Shown one piece after another: positions 1 to 7,113 of a stretch of DNA of 13,610 nt. Position 1 is the stretch's first letter; every line of letters starts with the position of its first letter. Location: assembly GCA_002704045.1 (NCBI GenBank), contig PAFF01000078.1, positions 5,049 through 18,658 on the forward strand, in the 5' to 3' direction. Source of the DNA: Fidelibacterota bacterium. GTDB lineage: Bacteria > Fidelibacterota > Marinisomatia > SCGC-AAA003-L08 > GCA-002704045. The position numbers and the translations under genes are program-made. Below the pieces are notes generated by a model. That model searched no databases. It saw only the letters and a program-made list of their open reading frames with translations, and was not told the origin of the DNA.

Positions 1-839
1 TATGGATACCCGCAGCTATATTTGGGATACCTGCACAAGTTTTTGCAATTATAGCTCCAATACATCTATTTTTACAATTTTGGTACCATACTCGATTGAT
101 TAACAAGATGGGTTTTTTAGAATATTTTATTGTTACCCCATCTCATCATAGAGTACACCATGCCATAAATCCAGAATATATTGATAAAAATTATGGTCAA
201 ATTTTCATTATATGGGATAAGATTTTTGGAACTTTTCAAAAAGAATTAGATCATATAAAGCCTGTTTATGGGATTTTAAGACCTACTTCAACTTGGAATC
301 CTATAATAATCAATTTTAAACATATAACTCAATTAGCTAAAGATTGTTGGAAAACTAAAATGTTAAAAGATAAAATTAAAATATGGTTTATGCCAACGGG
401 TTGGAGGCCGACAGACGTTATTAAAAGGTATCCATTATTAGAAACTACTGATCCATCAAAGCAAACCAAGTATAGAGTATATAATTCATATAAAGTAATT
501 TATTGGGGTTGGTTACAGCTTATTATAACCGGATTTTTAATGTTTCATCTATTTATTATTATTCCAGATGTAGATACATCTATGTATTATTTATATGCTT
601 TATTTTTATTAATAAACATATTTTCTTTCACATCAATTTTAGATAATAAAAAATATGCAGTTTTAGTTGATTTATTAAAGTTATTAATAGTTTCATTTAT
701 TTTACTGATTCAAGATTTTTCTTGGTATGGACTTAACAGTCTTTATTCGTTTTTATTTTTCTTTTATATAATTTTCTCTATATTCATTTCATTTTATCTT
801 TGTAACCAATTTGATAAATTAAATAATATAAAAGTGTGA
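1..839 (+). CDS. Alkylglycerol monooxygenase-like sterol desaturase/fatty acid hydroxylase family membrane protein (5' truncated)
   Basis: The reading frame is open from base 3 to the TGA at 837-839, so the gene runs in from the left edge; 278 residues are visible. The last histidine cluster of the membrane di-iron hydroxylases is clear (TPSHHRVHH, about bases 138-164). It is followed by NPEYIDKNYG, IIWDKIFGTF and a YGI segment, an order typical of alkylglycerol monooxygenase (AGMO/TMEM195). That enzyme uses tetrahydrobiopterin and O2 to cleave ether lipids to glycerol and a fatty aldehyde. The C-terminal half (about 500-800) has three or four hydrophobic segments, as in AGMO. The N-terminal HxxxH and HxxHH clusters must lie outside the window. 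A TTG at 96 is not the start, because upstream in-frame residues (FWYHTRLI) continue the family. The stop overlaps the next gene. A generic fatty-acid hydroxylase is the main alternative; the substrate is inferred from resemblance. Confidence 0.85.
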   Translation, partial: WIPAAIFGIPAQVFAIIAPIHLFLQFWYHTRLINKMGFLEYFIVTPSHHRVHHAINPEYIDKNYGQIFIIWDKIFGTFQKELDHIKPVYGILRPTSTWNPIIINFKHITQLAKDCWKTKMLKDKIKIWFMPTGWRPTDVIKRYPLLETTDPSKQTKYRVYNSYKVIYWGWLQLIITGFLMFHLFIIIPDVDTSMYYLYALFLLINIFSFTSILDNKKYAVLVDLLKLLIVSFILLIQDFSWYGLNSLYSFLFFFYIIFSIFISFYLCNQFDKLNNIKV

Positions 840-1165
840 CTTATTTTTATCTTTTTTTAGCAATAATATGTGAAGTTTGTGCAACAATGTTATTGTCTTC
901 GTCAGAAAATTTTACAAAACCTACACCAACAATAATTTTATCAATTGCATATTTCTTAGCTTTTTATTTTTTAACATTTGCGATGGAAACTATACCAATT
1001 GCGATAGTTTATGCAACTTGGTCTGGACTAGGTATTTTTTTGATATCCTTGTTTAGTTATTTCATCTATGGTCAAATATTAAAATGGCAATCAATATTAG
1101 GTTTATTATTAATTGTATTTGGTGTTATAATTGTTAATATCTACTCAAACCAGAATATACATTAA
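836..1165 (+). CDS. Small multidrug resistance (SMR) family efflux protein, EmrE/Qac type
   Basis: This 109-residue protein has four hydrophobic segments (about 3-22, 30-49, 55-77, 84-103), the normal SMR length and layout. Glu13 in the first helix sits where EmrE has Glu14, the proton and drug binding residue. The YATWSGLGI segment in helix 3 and the final helix GLLLIVFGVIIVNI match the EmrE/Qac branch better than the Gdx (guanidinium exporter) branch. Such proteins act as antiparallel dimers in the inner membrane, exchanging protons for quaternary or aromatic cations. The GTG start at 836 overlaps the TGA of the preceding gene (GTGA), implying translational coupling. The GH31 gene begins 7 bases after its stop. 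The substrate cannot be told from sequence; export of an amine or a lipid head-group derivative is possible given the neighbours, but that is a guess. Confidence 0.88.
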   Translation: MTYFYLFLAIICEVCATMLLSSSENFTKPTPTIILSIAYFLAFYFLTFAMETIPIAIVYATWSGLGIFLISLFSYFIYGQILKWQSILGLLLIVFGVIIVNIYSNQNIH

Positions 1166-1172
1166 TTAAAAA

Positions 1173-3407
1173 ATGTTAATTAAAAAGAATATAAAAAGTA
1201 CTTTTATATTTGTAGTATTATTAATCTCTATAAATATAAGCTTTTCAAAAAATACTATCGATTTAAATGATAATTTAAAAGCCATTTCCAATTATAATTT
1301 TGGAAAATTTTCTTTAAAATTTGATTCTACAAAAATATCCTTTTCTTTGTTTAAAAATAATAATTTAAATCATATAATTTGGAAAAGCTTAGAAAATAAG
1401 GCCTTTATAACAGGTTTTAAAGCTAAAGAAAAAGTTAAAGAAGATCATGGTTCTTTTTTTATTAAAGATAAAATTGAGATGAGATTTGAGTATCAATTTA
1501 TTGATCAGATATATGTTTCTAATGACTCATTAGTTCTTATTGGTTATTTAAAAAATAAAAATAAAAAAATAAAAGTACCATACAGTTTTATTTTATATCC
1601 TGAAAGTGAATCGCATCTTGCTTATGAAATTGAATTAGATAGGTCATTTTGTAATAGAGTTAATTTACATTACAGCTCAAGCAAAAATGAGTTTATTTAT
1701 GGGTTTGGAGAACAATTTACAAACTTTAATTTAAAAGGTAAAATTGTTCCAATTTTTGTTTCAGAGCAAGGCATTGGTAGAGGGAAGCAACCTATAACGT
1801 TTATAATTGATTTGATTGCAAATTCAGGAGGTAATGAATTTACGTCTTATGCTCCAGTGCCTCATTACATTTCTAGTAATTTAAATTCAGTTTATTTAAA
1901 AAACCTGGAATATTCAATATTTGATTTTTCAAATCAACATTCAATTTCTATATCTGTATTTTCAAATTTAATGAAAGGTGGAATAATAAAGTCGGATGAT
2001 CCTTTTGAAATAATTGATGAATATACTAATTTTTCAGGGAAAATGAAACCGCTACCTGATTGGTCCCAAAATGGTGCTATAATTGGTATTCAAGGAGGAA
2101 CAAAGCGTGTAGGTAAAATTATAGATACATTATTAGAAAAAGATGTACCAATAGCTGGAGTTTGGTTGCAAGATTGGGTTGGTCAGAGAATAACTGAATT
2201 TGGAAAGCAGCTATGGTGGAATTGGGAATTAGATCAAGATCATTATCCTCAATGGGATTCTTTAGTTTTAAATTTTAATGAGAAAAATATTAAAGTTTTA
2301 ACTTACATAAATCCATTTTTAACGGATGTAAAAAATAAAAAAAATCATAAAATAAATTATTATAAAATAGCTTTAGACAGCTCATATTTTGTTAAAGATA
2401 GTTTGGGTATTCCATATGATTTAGATATAACAACATTTTCAGCAAGCTTAATAGATCTAACAAATCCAAAAGCAAAAAATTGGTATAAAAATTTAATAGA
2501 AGAAAATATGCTTTCATTAGGAATCCATGGATGGATGGCAGATTTTGGAGAAGCTTTACCTTATTATTCTGAATTATTCTCAGGTAAGAGCGGTAATACT
2601 ATGCATAATTATTATCCTACTATTTGGTCTGAATTTAATTCTGATATTATATACAATTTAAATAAAGAAAATGATTTTTTATTTTTTAGTCGTTCAGGTT
2701 TTACACAAAGTCCAAGTAACACATCATTATTTTGGCTTGGAGATCAACTAGTAACTTGGGATAATTATGATGGAATTAAAACTGCACTGACAGGTTTATT
2801 GAGTTCTGGTTTATCTGGTTTTTCTTTAAATCATAGTGATATAGGTGGTTATACTGCTATTAAAACACCATTTTTAAAGTATATAAGATCAAAAGAGTTA
2901 TTTATGCGTTGGGCAGAATTGAATGCATTTACTGCATTTTTCAGGACTCACGAAGGTAATAGACCTGAAGATAATCACCAAGTTTATTCCGATGATGAAA
3001 CAATGATTCATTTTGCAAAAATGGCAAAAGTTTATTCCTCATTATCATTTTATAGAAAAACACTTATGAAAGAATCATTTAAAAATGGTTCTCCAATAAT
3101 TAGGCATCCATTTTTACACTATCCAAATGATAAGAATATTCTCAATTTAGAAAGTGAACAGTTTATGTTAGGAAGTGAATTTATGATTTGTCCAGTTTTA
3201 AATGAAAATAGTGATGAAGTGAATTGCTATCTACCAAAAGGAAATTGGGTTCATTTATGGACATCAGAAGAATATAATTTGAATCAGGAAGGAAATGATA
3301 TAATTATTCAATCACCAATTGGAATGCCTGCTGTTTTTTATAAAAAAAATTCAGAAACAGCTGATAGATTTTTAAATAATTTAAGAGAATTGGACGTTTT
3401 AAATTAA
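1173..3407 (+). CDS. Secreted GH31 glycosidase of the YihQ/sulfoquinovosidase branch, with altered sulfonate-binding residue
   Basis: This 744-residue protein starts with a Sec signal peptide (lysine-rich, then hydrophobic to about residue 25), unlike cytoplasmic E. coli YihQ. A GH31 N-terminal beta domain (to about 290) precedes the (beta/alpha)8 barrel. The nucleophile is Asp457 in WMADFGE, and the acid/base is Asp524 in WLGDQ. RTHEGNRP (591-598) and HSDIGGY (554-560) are the motifs seen in YihQ. Aligned by eye to the E. coli sulfoquinovosidase, Gln307 = Q262, Gln333 = Q288, Trp349 = W304 and Tyr560 = Y508. Gln346 stands at R301, the arginine that binds the sulfonate. A retaining alpha-glycosidase is well supported. 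Activity on sulfoquinovosides is doubtful, and a neutral alpha-glucoside or a differently charged sugar may be the substrate. The start ATG has no clear Shine-Dalgarno sequence and lies 7 bases after the SMR stop, so it is probably coupled. Confidence 0.9.
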   Translation: MLIKKNIKSTFIFVVLLISINISFSKNTIDLNDNLKAISNYNFGKFSLKFDSTKISFSLFKNNNLNHIIWKSLENKAFITGFKAKEKVKEDHGSFFIKDKIEMRFEYQFIDQIYVSNDSLVLIGYLKNKNKKIKVPYSFILYPESESHLAYEIELDRSFCNRVNLHYSSSKNEFIYGFGEQFTNFNLKGKIVPIFVSEQGIGRGKQPITFIIDLIANSGGNEFTSYAPVPHYISSNLNSVYLKNLEYSIFDFSNQHSISISVFSNLMKGGIIKSDDPFEIIDEYTNFSGKMKPLPDWSQNGAIIGIQGGTKRVGKIIDTLLEKDVPIAGVWLQDWVGQRITEFGKQLWWNWELDQDHYPQWDSLVLNFNEKNIKVLTYINPFLTDVKNKKNHKINYYKIALDSSYFVKDSLGIPYDLDITTFSASLIDLTNPKAKNWYKNLIEENMLSLGIHGWMADFGEALPYYSELFSGKSGNTMHNYYPTIWSEFNSDIIYNLNKENDFLFFSRSGFTQSPSNTSLFWLGDQLVTWDNYDGIKTALTGLLSSGLSGFSLNHSDIGGYTAIKTPFLKYIRSKELFMRWAELNAFTAFFRTHEGNRPEDNHQVYSDDETMIHFAKMAKVYSSLSFYRKTLMKESFKNGSPIIRHPFLHYPNDKNILNLESEQFMLGSEFMICPVLNENSDEVNCYLPKGNWVHLWTSEEYNLNQEGNDIIIQSPIGMPAVFYKKNSETADRFLNNLRELDVLN

Positions 3408-3415
3408 AATAATTT

Positions 3416-4246
3416 TTACTTTTTCGAGTGACCTTTCCATAAATCCATAGTATTATAGCCGCCCAATATATCACCAACAAAATCATATAAAAATCTTGGT
3501 AAAATAGCTTTTAACAAAGGTATAAATTTTACAAAAGTCGGTTCCAAAACAAGGAGTTTATTTTTTATCACAGCTTGAACAATTTTTGTAGCAAGCTTTT
3601 TTGTGGTTAACATTGGAATGAATCTTGGTTCTTGAACTCCATTAAACATGCCAGTATTAACATATGCTGGTGAAACAATTGTCATCCCGACGTGTTGATT
3701 ACCATCTTTTAATAATTCCAAGCGTAAAGATTCAGATAAAATACTTACCGAAGCCTTGCTTGAAGCATAAGTTGCACCACTTGGTAAAGCTGTAAAACTA
3801 GAAGCACTCGCTATATTAACAATATGTGATTCTTGACTATCTATTAGATCTTTTAAAAAAACATGGAGCATATTAACAACACCTTGGGTATTAACATCAT
3901 AAGTTAATTTATGTTGATCAATAGAGATATCTAAAAATTTTCCTCCAAAAACAACACCAGCGTTGTTGACTAGTATATCGATTTTACCAACATTATCTAA
4001 AATTTTTTTTCGAATGTTAACAATATCTTGATATTGTGTTACATCTAAATTATATCCCCAGCAAGAAACTCCAAAATTTTCTATATCTTCAATATTTGAT
4101 TTGAAATTATCTTTATTAAAAATTGATTTGTCTAAATCGCAGATTATAATATTACATCCTTGCGCTGCAAATTCAATTGCAATTTGTTTACCTATTCCTC
4201 TTGCACCACCTGTGATTAAAACGGTTTTATTTTTTAAATTTTTCAT
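3416..4246 (-). CDS. Classical short-chain dehydrogenase/reductase, possibly SDR16C-like
   Basis: This 276-residue NAD(P)-dependent oxidoreductase shows the cofactor motif TGGARGIG (12-19) and NNAG (94-97). The catalytic set is Asn119, Ser147, Tyr160 and Lys164 (YASSK). Asp37 at the end of the second beta strand favours NAD(H) over NADP(H). The C-terminal tail (about 240-276, LPRFLYDFVGDILGGYNTMD) goes beyond a minimal SDR and resembles retinol/17-beta-hydroxysteroid dehydrogenases of the SDR16C type. That suggests a hydrophobic alcohol or ketone substrate. It is the last gene of the minus-strand block, 11 bases downstream of another SDR. Its stop faces the GH31 stop across 8 bases. The exact substrate is unknown. 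Confidence 0.9.
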   Translation of the reverse strand: MKNLKNKTVLITGGARGIGKQIAIEFAAQGCNIIICDLDKSIFNKDNFKSNIEDIENFGVSCWGYNLDVTQYQDIVNIRKKILDNVGKIDILVNNAGVVFGGKFLDISIDQHKLTYDVNTQGVVNMLHVFLKDLIDSQESHIVNIASASSFTALPSGATYASSKASVSILSESLRLELLKDGNQHVGMTIVSPAYVNTGMFNGVQEPRFIPMLTTKKLATKIVQAVIKNKLLVLEPTFVKFIPLLKAILPRFLYDFVGDILGGYNTMDLWKGHSKK

Positions 4247-4254
4247 TAGAGATC

Positions 4255-4259
4255 TTCCT
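4255..4259 (-). promoter_or_regulatory. Shine-Dalgarno site of the classical SDR, overlapping the upstream stop
   Basis: On the minus strand AGGAA lies 8 bases before the ATG at 4246. It shares bases with the TAG stop codon (4258-4260) of the preceding SDR gene, so ribosomes ending on one gene stand on the initiation site of the next. This supports the chosen start and coupled translation. Confidence 0.6.
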
Positions 4260-5268
4260 ATTTAAGTATTCCAAAATCATATAATTGTTTAGCTGTATCA
4301 ATAATAGCTTTATTAATCTTCCTTGGTTTCCAGTTTAAAATTTTTGATGCATTATTTGAACGTAAACTATTTTTAAATCCTAAATAAAATAAGACAATTT
4401 TTAACTCTTTATCAAATATTGCTAAAATTTTTATTAAAAAATTAGGAGCAGTAAATCTTGGAGCTTTGATGAAATGATTATCTCTTAATATTTTAGAAAC
4501 TTTTGGAAACCACATCGTTTCTGCTGATAATAAAAATCTTTTTCCTGATGCTTGTTTATTAACCATTGCTTCGACGTGCATATCAGCAACATCTTTTACA
4601 TCAACCAAATTTATACCAAATTTTGGTGCCATAGGAGATGAACCATCAAGTAATTTTTTTATAACAGTATTAGATACACCAACATCTTTTGATAGTGAAG
4701 GACCAATAACAATAACTGGATTAATACTACAAACTTCTATTTTCATTGAATCGTCTAAATCATTTATATATTTCCACATAAACATTTCTGCTTTTGTTTT
4801 ACTTATATCATAGGGGCTAATATTAGGATTTTTTAAGTCAGTCCAATTATTGTCATCTAGTTCAAAATCTTTTGATCCAGCCCCAATTGCTGAAAAAGAA
4901 GATGTCATGACAAATCTTTTAACCTTATTTTTTACAGCTGCTTTAAGGCATCTTTCTAATCCATCAACAGCTGGTTTTATTAAAGAATTTGGATCATGTG
5001 TTAATAATAAAGATACTGGAGAAGCTGTATGTAAAACATATTGACACTCTTTTATAGCATTATTCCAACCTTTGTCTTTTAATAAATCTAATTCACAAAA
5101 TTCAATTTTATTTTCACAATTAACAATATTTGATATACTTGAAATAACTTCATTTTTTCGATTTAGTGATCTTAGAGATGTTTTAACCCTATAGCCATTT
5201 TTAATTAATTTAGCTATACAATGAAGAGCTATATAACCTGTGCCTCCGCTAACAAAAACTTTTTCCAT
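4258..5268 (-). CDS. NAD(P)-dependent extended SDR, dihydroflavonol-4-reductase/3-beta-HSD-like
   Basis: This 336-residue protein has the extended-SDR cofactor motif GGTGYIA (8-14) and an Arg at 33 after the second strand, which favours NADP(H). It also has HTASPV (80-85), a catalytic Ser around 123-124 (MTSSFSA), and Tyr153/Lys157 in YDISK. The HTASPV and TSS...SPYDISK arrangement is that of dihydroflavonol reductase, cinnamoyl-CoA reductase and methylglyoxal reductase relatives. Length is normal for the family. In bacteria these enzymes reduce aldehydes or ketones or act on sterol- and hopanoid-like compounds; the actual substrate cannot be read here. It follows the BASS transporter by 7 bases and precedes the classical SDR by 11, so the three probably serve one metabolite class. 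The start lacks a visible Shine-Dalgarno sequence. Confidence 0.88.
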   Translation of the reverse strand: MEKVFVSGGTGYIALHCIAKLIKNGYRVKTSLRSLNRKNEVISSISNIVNCENKIEFCELDLLKDKGWNNAIKECQYVLHTASPVSLLLTHDPNSLIKPAVDGLERCLKAAVKNKVKRFVMTSSFSAIGAGSKDFELDDNNWTDLKNPNISPYDISKTKAEMFMWKYINDLDDSMKIEVCSINPVIVIGPSLSKDVGVSNTVIKKLLDGSSPMAPKFGINLVDVKDVADMHVEAMVNKQASGKRFLLSAETMWFPKVSKILRDNHFIKAPRFTAPNFLIKILAIFDKELKIVLFYLGFKNSLRSNNASKILNWKPRKINKAIIDTAKQLYDFGILK

Positions 5269-5275
5269 TTTTATA

Positions 5276-6145
5276 TTAATCTGCTCTATTAGATTGAGAT
5301 TTTAAAATAAAAAACATTACAGGCAAACATATTAAATACATCATAATACCATATACACCAGATGGAAGACTAAGAATAGATATTCCTTTATCATAATTAA
5401 GTATTATATTACCGATTGTAATTCCGACCGTCGCATTTTGAATACTAGATTCAATTGAAATTGTGATTGATTGTGATTGATTAATGCCAAATAATTTTGG
5501 GCTATAGTAACCAATGAATACCATAAATAAAATTAGAGTTACAATAGCAGGACCCAATGAATAAATATTATTTATAAAAGTATTCCATTCACTTGCTAAG
5601 GCACCTATTACAATAATTACAAATAAAAATGAGGAAATTTTATTGGTTAAAGGAGCAAATGAGGTTGAAAATTTATTGTATCTCTCATTAATGTATAAGC
5701 CTAATAATACAGGAAGTGTAGTAATTAAGAACATTGTAACTGCAAGATTCAATATATTTATATCTGGAGCACTTTTAACCATAAAATAATTCATTGAAAA
5801 GCCAACTATCATAGGAAGTGAAAATACAGAAATAATACTAACAATTGCTGTCAATGATATTGATAAGGCAGTATCACCTTTTGAAATCTTTGTAATTATA
5901 TTGGATGTTACACCACCTGGACAACAAGACAATATCATTAGCCCAACTGCAATTTCGGTTGATAATCCAAAAATAATTATTATTGTAAATGTTACTAAAG
6001 GCAAAACAATCATTTGATTCAATATTCCTAAAGAAAATGCTAACGGATTATTAATAACATTTTTGAAATTATTAATGCTTAGCTCTAAACCCAACGAAAA
6101 CATTATAAATAAAAGAGAAACAGGGAGTAAAACATCAATGATCAT
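5276..6145 (-). CDS. Bile acid:sodium symporter (BASS/SBF) family transporter
   Basis: This 289-residue integral membrane protein has eight to ten hydrophobic stretches. The family motif CPGGVTSN (75-82) is followed by a conserved Lys-Gly-Asp-x-Ala-Leu-Ser segment. A second crossover-helix motif, SSIQNATVGIT, lies in the C-terminal half. These two discontinuous helices form the Na+ and substrate site in BASS structures such as ASBT. Characterised members carry bile acids, pyruvate, pantoate, keto acids or sulfonates, so the substrate is open. The gene starts 3 bases after the stop of the secreted protein upstream and ends 7 bases before the DFR-like SDR, pointing to co-transcription. An imperfectly placed 10-base tandem duplication (5461-5480) lies inside the coding region and leaves the frame intact. 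Confidence 0.9.
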   Translation of the reverse strand: MIIDVLLPVSLLFIMFSLGLELSINNFKNVINNPLAFSLGILNQMIVLPLVTFTIIIIFGLSTEIAVGLMILSCCPGGVTSNIITKISKGDTALSISLTAIVSIISVFSLPMIVGFSMNYFMVKSAPDINILNLAVTMFLITTLPVLLGLYINERYNKFSTSFAPLTNKISSFLFVIIVIGALASEWNTFINNIYSLGPAIVTLILFMVFIGYYSPKLFGINQSQSITISIESSIQNATVGITIGNIILNYDKGISILSLPSGVYGIMMYLICLPVMFFILKSQSNRAD

Positions 6146-6148
6146 ATT

Positions 6149-6763
6149 TCATTCTTTTTTTTTTGGATACCACATATTTTTTAAGTCTATTAAATTATCT
6201 GACAAAGAATTATCATCAAAAGTTGATATCTCAGTAATATACCATTCTTGATTTATATTTTTAAATGTATATAATCCTTTTGCTGACATATATTTTTCAT
6301 TCATTGTGTTGTATCGTTCTATTCTAATGTACCCTTTCAGCATTCCATCATTGTAATCTATTGCTAATAATTGAATTTCTGAGTTTTTGTAATTTTGCTT
6401 AGCTAATCTTTTAAAGAGTGTTTTTGCCATAATTTTTGCTGGAATTCTAGCTCTAATTATTGAACAAAAGATATTTCCATTAAATACTTTTATGGTTTTC
6501 CCTTGACCGTCCTTACCCGATGTGTCTTTTCCACGTTGATATATATTTATATTTGAATTAGGCGCAAAATAACTCAAATATCCAATTATATTTTTGTTAG
6601 AAAAATCTTCTTTTAAATCAATTGTAATTTTTTTTTCCATTATTTGCCACAGTTGCATTAGTTCCTGATTTTCATTGGAAAATAAAGTGTTAAGAAATAG
6701 TAAACAAATAAATGATGATATCGTTGATTTCATTAAAAATATTTTCAAATTACTTAAATCCAT
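6149..6763 (-). CDS. Secreted or membrane-anchored protein of unknown function, possibly NTF2-like fold
   Basis: I do not recognise a named family for these 204 residues. The N-terminus is hydrophobic and fits a signal peptide ending near residue 29 (NTLFS). The mature part begins with a helix (about 31-50), then a region with aromatic residues, and ends in alternating strands such as KGYIRIERY, AKGLYTF and EWYITEIST. That layout resembles NTF2/SnoaL-type cone folds, but the assignment is weak. Two starts are possible. Met1 at 6763 has an AGGA very close upstream and overlaps the cupin stop by 10 bases. Met11 at 6733 gives a more usual signal peptide (MKSTISSFICLLFLNTLFS). It lies between the cupin gene and the BASS transporter with overlap or a 3-base gap, so it is part of the same transcript. 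A periplasmic accessory role for the transporter or SDRs is only a guess. Confidence 0.7.
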   Translation of the reverse strand: MDLSNLKIFLMKSTISSFICLLFLNTLFSNENQELMQLWQIMEKKITIDLKEDFSNKNIIGYLSYFAPNSNINIYQRGKDTSGKDGQGKTIKVFNGNIFCSIIRARIPAKIMAKTLFKRLAKQNYKNSEIQLLAIDYNDGMLKGYIRIERYNTMNEKYMSAKGLYTFKNINQEWYITEISTFDDNSLSDNLIDLKNMWYPKKKE

Positions 6764-7113
6764 TGTTCCTGTTCGATTGTTAGTTCATTTATCTTATCTC
6801 CCGTATTAATTACGCCTCTAGGCTCAATGACTAAAATCTTACACTCATTATCAGCACAGGGCTTATGTTCTACTCCTTTTGGAACTACAAACATCTCACC
6901 TGATTTGATTATAATTGTTTCACTCCTCATTTTCATTTTCATTTCTCCATCCAAAACAATAAATGTTTCATCAGTATCTTTGTGATTATGCCATACAAAT
7001 TCACCTTGAATTTTAGCAATTTTAAATTGGTAATCGTTCATTTCAGCAATTATTCTGGGCGACCAATGGTTTGAAAATTTGGAATATTTATTTTCAAAAT
7101 TAATTTTTTTCAT
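6754..7113 (-). CDS. Small single-domain cupin protein
   Basis: This 119-residue protein is one beta-barrel cupin. The first motif gives His42, His44 and Glu49 (WHNHKDTDETFIVLDG), and the second gives Pro78, Gly80 and His83 (VPKGVEH). The complete 3-His/1-Glu set implies a bound divalent metal. Stand-alone cupins of this type (COG0662-like) are sugar isomerase relatives, dioxygenases or ligand sensors, and no specific reaction can be assigned. The start overlaps the DUF962 gene by 14 bases and has the strongest Shine-Dalgarno sequence in the window. Its stop overlaps the next gene by 10 bases if Met1 of that gene is used. Confidence 0.88.
   Translation of the reverse strand: MKKINFENKYSKFSNHWSPRIIAEMNDYQFKIAKIQGEFVWHNHKDTDETFIVLDGEMKMKMRSETIIIKSGEMFVVPKGVEHKPCADNECKILVIEPRGVINTGDKINELTIEQEQWI

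Noticed and set aside
96..98. TTG as start of the AGMO-like gene
   Set aside because: The frame stays open to the left edge and the residues before it fit the family, so the gene is truncated by the window rather than starting here.
1162..1186. Direct repeat TTAATTAAAAA on either side of the GH31 start codon
   Set aside because: One copy is in the short spacer and one encodes Leu-Ile-Lys-Lys of the signal peptide; A/T bias explains it without a regulatory role.
3401..3415. Small inverted repeat (AAATTA-AAA-TAATTT) between the convergent GH31 and SDR genes
   Set aside because: A six-pair A/T-only stem overlapping the GH31 stop is too weak to call a terminator in DNA of this composition, although its position at a convergent junction is suggestive.
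4850..5044. Plus-strand open frames inside minus-strand genes (here and at 6063-6251, 8203-8421, 8540-8776, 9727-9936, 11816-12112), and a minus-strand frame at 3304-3486
   Set aside because: They lie within or across genes with clear families, show no recognisable domains and have no start signals, so they are shadows.
5461..5480. Perfect 10-base tandem duplication (TTGTGATTGA twice) inside the BASS gene
   Set aside because: It encodes a plausible Ser-Gln-Ser-Gln-Ser stretch in a loop and the frame is intact, so it is probably ordinary low-complexity coding sequence.
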